A stretch of DNA of 8,623 nucleotides from Bacillota bacterium (GCA_023425485.1 JAFACO010000162.1:1-8623), one strand, 5' to 3'; positions 1-6,219 are shown, numbered from the stretch's first letter. Made by a program: numbers and translations. Notes: generated by a model not told the origin, from the sequence alone.

Positions 1-287
1 CTATTACCTCCACAACGCTTCCAATAGGTATGTTAAAAAGCGTGGACTATGATACGGTAACAAAGAAGCTATATGAGGGTGATATTCTAATCATGGTAAC
101 GGATGGTGTTCTCGATTGTATTAAAGAGGAAAATAAGGAAGCTTATATGGAACAGTTGATTCTCGAACTAAAGAGCAATAACCCGCAGGAAATTGCTAAT
201 AAAATTCTGGAAAAGACCTTAGCAGAGACGAATTATGTGCCAAAAGACGATATGACTGTAATAACAGCAGGAATGTGGTTAAAATAG
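1..287 (+). CDS. spoIIE: Stage II sporulation protein E, C-terminal fragment (PP2C-type serine phosphatase)
   Basis: The 3' end of a gene that begins before the window; the first complete in-frame codon is at position 3, giving about 94 visible residues. The ATG at 30 is internal, because the frame is open to the window edge and reads ITSTTLPIG before it. The visible part matches the end of a PPM/PP2C phosphatase domain. MVTDGVLD carries a metal-binding Asp in the usual TDG/SDG motif, and DDMTVI near the C-terminus is the last metal-ligand motif of the family. SpoIIE is a membrane protein of the sporulation septum that dephosphorylates SpoIIAA, releasing sigma-F in the forespore. The family call rests on these motifs plus the tilS-hpt-ftsH genes downstream, the same neighbourhood as in Bacillus. 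The membrane region is outside the window, so another PP2C regulator is possible but less likely. Confidence 0.88.
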   Translation, partial: ITSTTLPIGMLKSVDYDTVTKKLYEGDILIMVTDGVLDCIKEENKEAYMEQLILELKSNNPQEIANKILEKTLAETNYVPKDDMTVITAGMWLK

Positions 288-289
288 AT

Positions 290-337
290 AACAGGCATGT
301 AAATTAGTTTACCTGTTGTAGTTCAGTTCATAACAGG
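290..337 (+). other. Mutually exclusive small stem-loops between spoIIE and tilS
   Basis: Three copies of one 6-mer arm occur here: aacagg at 290-295, its complement cctgtt at 312-317, and aacagg again at 332-337. The middle arm can pair with either outer arm but not both. The first pairing is helped by an inner taaa/ttta stem around loop 304-307. No T-run follows, so this is not a classic terminator. Short arms such as these can arise by chance. Confidence 0.25.
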
Positions 338-374
338 AGAAACGACTTACTGTCTTATATTGTTTGAAATATAG

Positions 375-403
375 TTGAAATATAAAAATAAAAAGGTTAT
401 GAT
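375..403 (+). promoter_or_regulatory. Candidate sigma-A promoter of tilS-hpt
   Basis: TTGAAA at 375-380 (5 of 6 to TTGACA) and TATGAT at 398-403 (5 of 6 to TATAAT) are separated by 17 bases. Transcription would start near 410, leaving a leader of about 40 bases before the tilS start. It is the best-scoring promoter-like pair I see in the spoIIE-tilS spacer and suggests that tilS-hpt is transcribed independently of the sporulation gene upstream. Confidence 0.6.
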
Positions 404-450
404 ACTATTAATCTTTTGCATACTGTTTACTAAGGGTAAAGTTGGAGACA

Positions 451-1887
451 ATGTTAAATAAAATAGCAGAAAACATCAAACAATTTCATATGATTGAAAA
501 AGGAGATAGGATTGTCGTCGGTGTATCTGGAGGCGCTGATTCTGTCTGTCTTTTGTCTGTGCTTCAAAAACTGTATGGTTCCAAGGATATCAGTCTGTTT
601 GTTGTTCATATTAATCATGGACTGCGTGGAGCAGAAGCAGATGAGGATGAAGCCTTTGTGAAAGAACTTTGCAATCGGATGAAGGTGGAGTGTTTTAGTT
701 ATTCTTTTAATGTGAAACAGATAGCGGCTTCACAGGGAATTTCCGAAGAAGAAGCGGGTAGAAATGTGAGATATCAGTCGTTTTTAGAGGTATGTCATAG
801 ACAAAAGTGTAATAAAATTGCAGTGGCTCATAATAAAAATGATAATGCAGAAACTTTTTTGTTTCATCTATTTCGTGGCAGTGGATTAAAAGGATTGTCG
901 GGAATTGCTCCAATACGACAATTGTCCACAGATAAGGAAGAAATTACAGTTATTAGACCGTTAAATTGTGTAGAACGAAGTGAAATTGAAAACTATTTAA
1001 AAGAGGAGCAGCTACGATATCGAACAGATTCTACAAATGGAACGGATGATTATACTAGGAATAAAATTCGAAACAGAATATTAACCTATGCAAAGACAGA
1101 AATTAATCAAAATGCGGTGAGCAATATTTATGAAACTGCAGGCAGACTAAGAGAAGCACAGGAGTTTATTGAGGAACAGGTTAAACTTAGCTATAGAAAC
1201 TGTATAATTGAAGGTGAATTTGAGTTTAGGCTAAAGTTAAAAGAATTTGAAGAGACTGTACCAATACTCCAAAAAGGAATACTTCGTAACGCTTTTGAGA
1301 AGCTTGTAGGGAATTTAAAGGATTTAGAGTCAAAGCATATTGATGCTGTACTAACTCTATTACAGAAACAAGTCGGAAGAAGCGTGCATCTGCCCTATGG
1401 TATGGTTGCAGAACGTGGGTATGAAGAGATATTAATATATCATAAACAAGATAAGAGCATAGAAACGAACAACAAGGAGGCAATTAGCCCGCAGAAGCTT
1501 TTAATACCAGGCAGTATAGATTTAAAACCACAAGGCAAGAGGATAATTACTGAAATTATCAGCTATCAAAAAAACACGGTAATACCGAAAAATAGTTGTA
1601 TCAAATGGTTTGATTATGATAAAATAGAGAATGCTGTTGAGGTCAGAGGTCGAAAAGAGGGCGATTTTATTCAAATTAACGCTCTCGGCGGACGAAAAAA
1701 GCTTAAGGATTATTTTATTGATCATAAAATACCAAAGCAGCAGAGAGATTCTTTGGTACTTATAGCGGATGGTAACCATATCATGTGGATTATCGGTTAT
1801 GGTGACCGAATGAGTGAAAAATATAAAGTGGAGGAGACCACCACGAAAATACTATTGATAAAAATGATTGATTTGGAGGAAATGTAA
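451..1887 (+). CDS. tilS: tRNA(Ile)-lysidine synthetase
   Basis: TilS is a cytoplasmic PP-loop ATPase that ligates lysine to C34 of tRNA-Ile(CAU), so that this tRNA reads AUA as isoleucine; it is normally essential. Numbered from the ATG at 451 (478 aa), the PP-loop SGGADS is at residues 26-31, HINHGLRG at 53-60, the conserved AHNKNDNAET block at 126-135, and TDSTN and RNKIRNRI at about 192-210. A TilS C-terminal domain lies at about 380-470. The length fits the long, three-part form of the enzyme. Start choice: ATG 451 has GGAG at 444-447, only 3 bases away. An in-frame TTG at 442 (adding three residues) has AAGGG at 432-436 with 5-base spacing and cannot be excluded. I prefer 451 because TilS proteins usually begin close before this point. 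hpt starts one base after the stop, so the two genes are probably co-transcribed and translationally coupled. Confidence 0.95.
   Translation: MLNKIAENIKQFHMIEKGDRIVVGVSGGADSVCLLSVLQKLYGSKDISLFVVHINHGLRGAEADEDEAFVKELCNRMKVECFSYSFNVKQIAASQGISEEEAGRNVRYQSFLEVCHRQKCNKIAVAHNKNDNAETFLFHLFRGSGLKGLSGIAPIRQLSTDKEEITVIRPLNCVERSEIENYLKEEQLRYRTDSTNGTDDYTRNKIRNRILTYAKTEINQNAVSNIYETAGRLREAQEFIEEQVKLSYRNCIIEGEFEFRLKLKEFEETVPILQKGILRNAFEKLVGNLKDLESKHIDAVLTLLQKQVGRSVHLPYGMVAERGYEEILIYHKQDKSIETNNKEAISPQKLLIPGSIDLKPQGKRIITEIISYQKNTVIPKNSCIKWFDYDKIENAVEVRGRKEGDFIQINALGGRKKLKDYFIDHKIPKQQRDSLVLIADGNHIMWIIGYGDRMSEKYKVEETTTKILLIKMIDLEEM
1875..1879 (+). promoter_or_regulatory. hpt ribosome binding site inside the tilS end
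   Basis: GGAGG lies within the last tilS codons, 9 bases before the ATG at 1889. It decides the hpt start: an in-frame TTG at 1868 lies upstream of this site and has no comparable signal. Confidence 0.8.
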
Positions 1888-1888
1888 G

Positions 1889-2410
1889 ATGAAAGATAAA
1901 GTAAGGGTTATGTTATCGGAAGAACAGGTAAATGAAAGAATTCGCCAATTAGCAGAACAGATCAGCAAGGATTTTGAAGGCAGAAGCATACATCTTATCT
2001 GTATTCTAAAGGGAAGTGTATTTGTTAGCTGTGAGTTGGCTAAGAGAATAACTATTCCTGTAACCTTGGACTTTATGTCTGTTTCTAGCTATGGAAGTGG
2101 TACAGTGAGCTCTGGCAGAGTAAGAATTTTAAAAGACTTAGATGAATCCATTCAGGATAGAGATGTTCTGATTGTTGAAGATATTATTGATTCTGGAAAT
2201 ACATTATCTTACTTGATGGATTTACTTGCAACAAGATCACCAAGAAGTTTATCCATTTGTACCTTGCTGGATAAGCCGGATCGTCGTGTTACCGATGTAG
2301 ACGTAAAATATGTAGGTTTTGTTATCCCAGATGAGTTTGTAGTAGGTTATGGACTTGACTATGATCAATACTACAGAAATTTACCATACGTTGGTGTTGT
2401 TGAGCAGTAA
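1889..2410 (+). CDS. hpt: Hypoxanthine (guanine) phosphoribosyltransferase
   Basis: A cytoplasmic purine-salvage enzyme that converts hypoxanthine or guanine plus PRPP into IMP or GMP. The 173-aa protein has the family's usual length. Visible motifs are LKGS at 40-43 (pyrophosphate loop), the flexible-loop segment SYGSGTVSSG at 67-76, the PRPP-binding motif VLIVEDIIDSGNT at 93-105 with the acidic pair E97-D98, DKPDRR at 129-133, and the base-binding C-terminal block from about 142 (VGFVIPDEFVVGYGLDYD). The start is ATG 1889, one base after the tilS stop. In B. subtilis, TilS and HprT have been reported to act together as an activator of ftsH transcription (recalled, not checked). The same order here leaves that possible but does not show it. 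Confidence 0.96.
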   Translation: MKDKVRVMLSEEQVNERIRQLAEQISKDFEGRSIHLICILKGSVFVSCELAKRITIPVTLDFMSVSSYGSGTVSSGRVRILKDLDESIQDRDVLIVEDIIDSGNTLSYLMDLLATRSPRSLSICTLLDKPDRRVTDVDVKYVGFVIPDEFVVGYGLDYDQYYRNLPYVGVVEQ

Positions 2411-2434
2411 ATGCAGTGAAGAATTGTAAATACC

Positions 2435-2558
2435 CAGAACCAAGCTCGAAAACCTGCGGTTTCCTCGCTGTTTGGCTCTCGCCAAACAGGAATATATAAA
2501 AATTATCTTTAGAAAGCAAGCTTTCACAGCTAATTTCCATATATTTTAATTGGTTCTG
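2435..2558 (+). repeat. Structured element with 9-bp perfect terminal inverted repeats
   Basis: cagaaccaa (2435-2443) and ttggttctg (2550-2558) are exact reverse complements and enclose a run of further hairpins: aaacc-tgc-ggttt (2450-2462); a perfect 9-bp stem ctgtttggc/gccaaacag with a TCTC loop (2468-2489); and an AT-rich arm 2492-2504/2532-2544 (11 of 13 paired) carrying an apical gaaagc/gctttc hairpin (2512-2525). The whole can fold as one closed multi-branch structure. The layout fits either a small non-autonomous palindromic repeat (MITE-like) or a structured RNA. No target-site duplication is evident and no other copy is in the window, so neither identity is proven. It occupies most of the hpt-ftsH spacer. 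Confidence 0.55.
2523..2550 (+). promoter_or_regulatory. Candidate ftsH promoter within the inverted-repeat element
   Basis: TTCACA at 2523-2528 (5 of 6 to TTGACA) and TTTAAT at 2545-2550 (5 of 6 to TATAAT) are 16 bases apart. A start near 2557 would give a leader of about 50 bases before ftsH. The -10 box abuts the right terminal repeat. AT-rich sequence yields such pairs by chance, so this is moderate evidence only. Confidence 0.42.
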
Positions 2559-2592
2559 AATAGTAACAAAATAACATAAAAGTATACACAAT

Positions 2593-2600
2593 AAAGGAGG
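2593..2600 (+). promoter_or_regulatory. Strong ftsH ribosome binding site
   Basis: AAAGGAGG lies 7 bases before GTG 2608 and fixes that GTG as the start. An in-frame ATG at 2620 would be 19 bases from the site, too far. Confidence 0.85.
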
Positions 2601-2607
2601 TTGTTCA

Positions 2608-4431
2608 GTGAGGAAACAGATGAAAGGATATGGTTTCTATATCGTTATTCTTCTGATTGCATTAGCAACAGTATTATTATCTCAAAGTATTGATTTCAAT
2701 AATTCGGATGAATATTCCTATGGTCAGTTTATGAAGGACGTAGAGGAAGGCAATGTCAAAAACATTGATATAAAGCTTAATAGAGAAAGACCAACTGGTA
2801 ATGTCGTAGTTACATTGGCAAATGAAAGTGAAAAATCATTTCCGGCACCGGATGTAAATGTAATTATATCCCTGGCAAATGAAAAAGGTATATACTTTAC
2901 CACAAATGATATACCGAAAGAAAATATTCTATTATCGATATTACCCTATATCTTGGTTTTGATCGTAATTATTGTCCTGTTTTCCTTTTTATCTAATCAA
3001 GCATCCGTTGGCGGTGGTAACAGTAAGGTAATGAATTTCGGTAAGAGTCGAGCAAAAATGACCACCGAAGAGAATAAGAATACTACCTTTAAAAATGTTG
3101 CTGGTCTTGACGAAGAGAAGGAAGAGTTAAAGGAAATTGTTGATTTCTTAAAATCCCCTAAAAAATATATTCAGGTTGGAGCAAGAATTCCCAAAGGTGT
3201 ACTTCTTGTGGGACCTCCAGGAACAGGTAAAACACTTCTTGCAAAAGCAGTGGCAGGAGAAGCGGGGGTACCATTCTTCTCCATATCCGGTTCAGATTTC
3301 GTTGAAATGTTTGTTGGTGTAGGTGCATCCAGAGTTAGAGATCTCTTTGAGGAAGCAAAGAAGAATTCCCCTTGCATCGTATTTATTGATGAAATAGACG
3401 CTGTAGCAAGAAGAAGAGGCACCGGTATGGGCGGCGGACATGATGAAAGAGAACAGACACTGAATCAGCTCTTAGTTGAGATGGATGGATTCGGTGTAAA
3501 TGAAGGAATCATCGTTATGGCAGCTACAAACCGTGTGGATATTCTTGATCCGGCAATTTTGCGTCCCGGCCGTTTTGACCGTAAGGTTACAGTTGGACGT
3601 CCGGATGTTAAAGGCAGAGAAGAGATTTTGCAGGTGCATGCAAAAGGTAAGCCATTAGGTGATGATGTTGATTTAAAGCAGGTTGCACAGACGACGGCTG
3701 GATTTACTGGAGCTGATCTCGAAAATCTATTAAATGAGGCAGCCATTGGTGCAGCTCGTGATGATAGAAGCTATATCAACAGTGAAGATCTTAAGAAGTC
3801 CTTTATCAAGGTTGGTATTGGTGCTGAAAAGAAGAGTAAGGTTATTACAGAAAAAGAAAAATTAATTACAGCATATCATGAAGCTGGGCATGCAATTCTG
3901 TTCCATGTGCTTCCGGATGTTGGTCCAGTCTATACAGTTTCAATTATTCCTACCGGTAATGGGGCAGCAGGCTTTACAATGCCACTTCCTGAAAAGGATG
4001 AGATGTTCCAGACCAAGGGAAGGATGAAACAGGAGATTATCGTTGATTTGGGTGGTAGAATTGCAGAAGAGCTGATTTTTGATGATATCACCACCGGTGC
4101 ATCCCAGGATATTAAGGTTGCCACTAAGACAGCGAGAGCTATGGTAACACGTTATGGCTTCTCCAAAAACATCGGTATGGTAAACTATGATAACGATGAT
4201 GACGAAGTATTCATTGGTAGAGATTTAGCTCATACCAGAAGCTACAGCGAAAGCATTGCTAATAAAATTGATGATGAAGTTAGAGCAATTATTGATGAAT
4301 GTTATGCAGAAGCAAAAAGAATTCTAGTTGAAAATAGGAGCATTCTTGAAGCTTGTGCAAAGCTACTAATTCAAAAAGAGAGAATTACCAGAGAAGAATT
4401 TGAGGGACTTTTTGAAGTAGAAACAGTGTAG
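2608..4431 (+). CDS. ftsH: ATP-dependent zinc metalloprotease FtsH
   Basis: A membrane-anchored AAA+ protease that works as a hexamer, extracting and degrading misfolded membrane proteins and unstable cytoplasmic regulators. The 607-aa protein starts at GTG. A first transmembrane helix at about 9-27 is followed by an extracytoplasmic domain, a second helix at about 106-128, and a cytoplasmic AAA domain. That domain has Walker A GPPGTGKT at 202-209, pore motif FVG with F235, Walker B VFIDEID at 258-264, and second-region-of-homology arginines R319 and R322 in ILRPGRFDR. The M41 peptidase domain has HEAGH at 424-428 and the probable third zinc ligand D501 in GASQDI. All catalytic residues are present and the length is typical, with a short C-terminal tail. 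It follows tilS-hpt as in many Firmicutes, but the structured element and its own possible promoter separate it from hpt. Confidence 0.98.
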   Translation: MRKQMKGYGFYIVILLIALATVLLSQSIDFNNSDEYSYGQFMKDVEEGNVKNIDIKLNRERPTGNVVVTLANESEKSFPAPDVNVIISLANEKGIYFTTNDIPKENILLSILPYILVLIVIIVLFSFLSNQASVGGGNSKVMNFGKSRAKMTTEENKNTTFKNVAGLDEEKEELKEIVDFLKSPKKYIQVGARIPKGVLLVGPPGTGKTLLAKAVAGEAGVPFFSISGSDFVEMFVGVGASRVRDLFEEAKKNSPCIVFIDEIDAVARRRGTGMGGGHDEREQTLNQLLVEMDGFGVNEGIIVMAATNRVDILDPAILRPGRFDRKVTVGRPDVKGREEILQVHAKGKPLGDDVDLKQVAQTTAGFTGADLENLLNEAAIGAARDDRSYINSEDLKKSFIKVGIGAEKKSKVITEKEKLITAYHEAGHAILFHVLPDVGPVYTVSIIPTGNGAAGFTMPLPEKDEMFQTKGRMKQEIIVDLGGRIAEELIFDDITTGASQDIKVATKTARAMVTRYGFSKNIGMVNYDNDDDEVFIGRDLAHTRSYSESIANKIDDEVRAIIDECYAEAKRILVENRSILEACAKLLIQKERITREEFEGLFEVETV

Positions 4432-4483
4432 AAAAAATACCATTGTGCAAAACGACGGAAAATTATAAAGAAATTTGTAAAGT

Positions 4484-4517
4484 TTGTGCACACTTATTGT
4501 GAACTACATGTTATACT
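4484..4517 (+). promoter_or_regulatory. Possible extended -10 promoter after ftsH
   Basis: TG-T-TATACT (TG at 4509-4510, hexamer 4512-4517) matches an extended -10 element. No good -35 is correctly spaced; TTGTGC at 4484 is 22 bases away. The 8-bp palindrome TGTGCACA at 4485-4492 overlaps the -35 zone and could be an operator. Weak on its own. Confidence 0.3.
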
Positions 4518-4523
4518 AATAAA

Positions 4524-4619
4524 CGTAAACCCCAATACATTATATAGTTTTTGCTACACCCCCATAAGTAACAAAAATACCTTCTCCGAAAAAGGACAGT
4601 CCCATAACTGTCCTTTTTT
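4524..4619 (+). ncRNA. Candidate small RNA between ftsH and the downstream gene
   Basis: If the extended -10 at 4512-4517 is active, transcription would begin near 4524 and end at the terminator at 4589-4619, giving an RNA of about 95 nt. The non-hairpin part contains unpaired-looking C-rich stretches: accccc near 4557-4562 and ccttctcc at 4580-4587, which is complementary to purine-rich ribosome binding sites. Small RNAs of Gram-positives often use such C/U-rich seeds. There is no convincing reading frame. The same sequence could simply be the ftsH 3' untranslated region. Confidence 0.25.
4589..4619 (+). terminator. Rho-independent terminator after ftsH
   Basis: A perfect 12-bp stem pairs aaaaaggacagt (4589-4600) with actgtccttttt (4607-4618) around a 6-base loop and ends in a run of six T. 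The upstream A-run makes it potentially active on the minus strand too. It is the first terminator after the ftsH stop, 157 bases downstream. Confidence 0.88.
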
Positions 4620-4656
4620 ATTTGTGTCAATTGAAATGACTAATTGCTACAAAAAG

Positions 4657-4709
4657 AAAAATCCACTCCTAAAAGATAAGTTCTTATCTTTTAGAAATGG
4701 ATTTTTTTT
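4657..4709 (+). terminator. Second long terminator hairpin
   Basis: The outer stem aaaaatcca/tggattttt (4657-4665 with 4698-4706) and inner 12-bp stem (4669-4680 with 4683-4694) are joined by a 3x3 internal loop. Eight T follow on the plus strand. On the minus strand the A-rich flank becomes T-rich, so it may work in both directions. It lies 38 bases after the first terminator. Confidence 0.8.
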
Positions 4710-4840
4710 GCTATGTAGTTTGTGCCAACTACAAAAAAGTGATATATTACGACAAGCATGTGCGTATACTTTATCATAAGAAAAGTGTTTTTCAGATGTA
4801 ACTTATCGGAACAATTTATAAAAAGTATCAACGTAAAACA

Positions 4841-4866
4841 AAAGCCGGAATAAAAACTCCGGCTTT
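4841..4866 (-). terminator. Terminator-like hairpin, better suited to the minus strand
   Basis: A perfect 9-bp stem, aaagccgga (4841-4849) with tccggcttt (4858-4866), has an 8-base loop. Read on the minus strand it is followed by ttttgtttta, a good U-tract; on the plus strand only by tttatatta. It ends 27 bases before the start of the gene at 4894. It could therefore end antisense transcripts coming from the minus-strand gene at 5319-6209, or lie in the plus-strand gene's leader as an attenuator. Confidence 0.6.
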
Positions 4867-4893
4867 ATATTAGTAGATAAGAAAGGATTAACT

Positions 4894-5322
4894 ATGCTAA
4901 TGGTGTATAATCGCTTTTTAAAATATACGTTTCTTTTTTTAACGGGTGGCTTTGCCTATGGCGCAATAGAAATTCTTACTCGTGGATATTCACATATTTC
5001 CATGCTAATCGCAGGGGGTATCTGTTTCGTACTAATCGGTCTTTTAAATGAGGTTTACTCCTGGGACATGTCCCTGCTAAGCCAGATGGTAATCTCTGCA
5101 GGTATTATTACCACCGTGGAATTTACAGTTGGTATTATAGTTAATGTGTGGTTAAAACTTGGAGTTTGGGATTACTCATCAAAACCATATAATTTATTGG
5201 GTCAGGTATGTCTGCTGTATACTAATTTATGGTTTCTTCTTTCTTTGTTTGCAATCTTATTGGATGATTACTTGAGATATTTTTTAATGAAAGAAGAAAA
5301 GCCAAAGTATAAATTATTCTAA
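4894..5322 (+). CDS. Small integral membrane protein, CmpB-like putative ABC-transporter type IV family
   Basis: A 142-aa hydrophobic protein with four likely membrane helices at about 10-27, 35-52, 62-85 and 103-125, and a short lysine-rich C-terminus. The block VWDYSSKPYNLLGQVCL at 91-107, together with the helix pattern and the VE..VG segment at 75-80, resembles the family named putative ABC-transporter type IV (CmpB-like), common in Clostridia. Despite that name, no transport substrate is established to my knowledge, and no ATPase gene is adjacent. AAAGGA at 4882-4887 sits 6 bases before ATG 4894, favouring it over the ATG at 4900. The gene is convergent with the next one: its stop TAA (5320-5322) overlaps the other gene's stop, so no terminator lies between them. 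The family assignment is from recall of motifs and is fairly confident; the function is unknown. Confidence 0.82.
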   Translation: MLMVYNRFLKYTFLFLTGGFAYGAIEILTRGYSHISMLIAGGICFVLIGLLNEVYSWDMSLLSQMVISAGIITTVEFTVGIIVNVWLKLGVWDYSSKPYNLLGQVCLLYTNLWFLLSLFAILLDDYLRYFLMKEEKPKYKLF

Positions 5323-6209
5323 GGGATTAAAACACAATACTTATCAAGCAACTCAATCGGATGATAGGAAAGTTTTGAAGTTCGAAGTCCTTCATCACCG
5401 ACATCCTCTTCGCGGTTAATGTATTGAATACCAAAGGAAGACCTCATATCACTGGAAAATTCTTTAACAATCATTTGGTAGGAACCTGGATAATCTCTAT
5501 TTGCTTTTTCAATATGACAGTATAGGGTATCATTAACAACTTCTCCAATTGCAAGTGCTACAATAGTGTCATCAACTTCAATAAAAGCTCCAGGTAAATT
5601 GAAACGACTTAAAAAAGGTAATAACTCTAAGGTTCTGTTTAATTCTTCTTTCGCTAAAGATGTAGATTTGCCATGATTTTTTTCGTAATCTACTAAGAAA
5701 TCCGTAACCTTTTGTAAGTTCTCCTCGGTAATTCGATGATAGCTATAATCAGGGTAAAGTTTTTTAAATTTATTAATATGATTTCTCTGACCACTATATC
5801 TACGGCCGGCTAAATCTGCAAGGTCTTCTGCTTGATATAAATAATCAGCCCAATCACGGCTTGGGGTTCCTGGAATGGTTCCCTTATATTGGTCCACAAG
5901 GATGGGAAGTAGTGGTTCAGGGATGGTACAAAACCATAAGGGAAGGTTATTCGCATTACAATATTCCTTAAGTGCTTCCATCGCTTGTGGAAGGGAACCG
6001 CTGCCAACTGGGATGGTAAAGGATGTACGATCTAAAAATTTAACCTTATAAAAAATCATATTGTCGTGAATAGTAAACTGTGTTTCATAAAAATCTCGCC
6101 ACATATACATTGCGCCTATGGTGTAATCACTGGTACGCGTAATTTTATATTTAAAGAATTCAGTTGCATTCAATATATTATCAGCATTTATCGGCTCAAA
6201 GGATAGCAT
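5319..6209 (-). CDS. DUF2156 / phosphatidylglycerol lysyltransferase C-terminal-like protein
   Basis: A 296-aa soluble protein resembling the GNAT-fold domain (LPG_synthase_C, formerly DUF2156) that forms the catalytic end of MprF-type aminoacyl-phosphatidylglycerol synthases. There is no membrane flippase part, so it is a stand-alone member whose substrate is unknown. From ATG 6209, conserved blocks are GRRYSGQRNHINKF at 135-148, LYCHIEKANRDYPGSYQMI at 229-247, and YINREEDVGDEGLR near 263-276, followed by TSKLSYHP, typical of clostridial members. Start choice: AGGAGG (minus strand, 6214-6219) lies 4 bases before this ATG. The longer frame opens at a TTG (6257) that coincides with a -35 box. 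Its stop overlaps that of the membrane-protein gene at 4894-5322 by 4 bp. Related domains move aminoacyl groups from tRNA to lipids or peptides; whether this one does so is open. Confidence 0.85.
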   Translation of the reverse strand: MLSFEPINADNILNATEFFKYKITRTSDYTIGAMYMWRDFYETQFTIHDNMIFYKVKFLDRTSFTIPVGSGSLPQAMEALKEYCNANNLPLWFCTIPEPLLPILVDQYKGTIPGTPSRDWADYLYQAEDLADLAGRRYSGQRNHINKFKKLYPDYSYHRITEENLQKVTDFLVDYEKNHGKSTSLAKEELNRTLELLPFLSRFNLPGAFIEVDDTIVALAIGEVVNDTLYCHIEKANRDYPGSYQMIVKEFSSDMRSSFGIQYINREEDVGDEGLRTSKLSYHPIELLDKYCVLIP

Positions 6210-6213
6210 ATAA

Positions 6214-6219
6214 CCTCCT
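6214..6219 (-). promoter_or_regulatory. Ribosome binding site fixing the DUF2156 gene start
   Basis: AGGAGG on the minus strand, followed by TTAT and then ATG (6209-6207). It rules out the upstream TTG at 6257, which would add 16 residues. Confidence 0.8.

Larger units (their letters stand above)
4432..4893. other. 462-base non-coding region after ftsH
   Basis: Apart from the hairpins and possible promoters listed separately, I see no gene here. A 97-codon open frame starting at 4486 runs through two terminator hairpins, has no ribosome binding site and resembles nothing I know, so it is not called. Promoter-like hexamers before the next gene are TTACGA (4747) with TATCAT (4772), 19 bases apart, and TATAAA (4817-4822) without a good -35. 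A 6-bp hairpin gtagtt/aactac lies at 4715-4732. Confidence 0.6.

Noticed and set aside
1474..1480. AAGGAGG-like site within tilS
   Set aside because: No start codon with a real open frame follows at a suitable distance; it is coding sequence.
1868..1888. TTG-started extension of Hpt
   Set aside because: The extension lies inside the tilS end and contains the hpt ribosome binding site itself.
2468..2489. Perfect GC-rich hairpin as a terminator of tilS-hpt
   Set aside because: The sequence after it is A/T mixed with no T-run, so it is better explained as part of the inverted-repeat element.
2322..2591. 89-codon minus-strand open frame over the inverted-repeat element
   Set aside because: It overlaps the conserved hpt C-terminus, and its sequence is just the translation of stem-loop DNA with no family resemblance.
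4486..4779. 97-codon plus-strand open frame
   Set aside because: It runs through two terminator hairpins, has no ribosome binding site and shows a low-complexity, non-protein-like composition.
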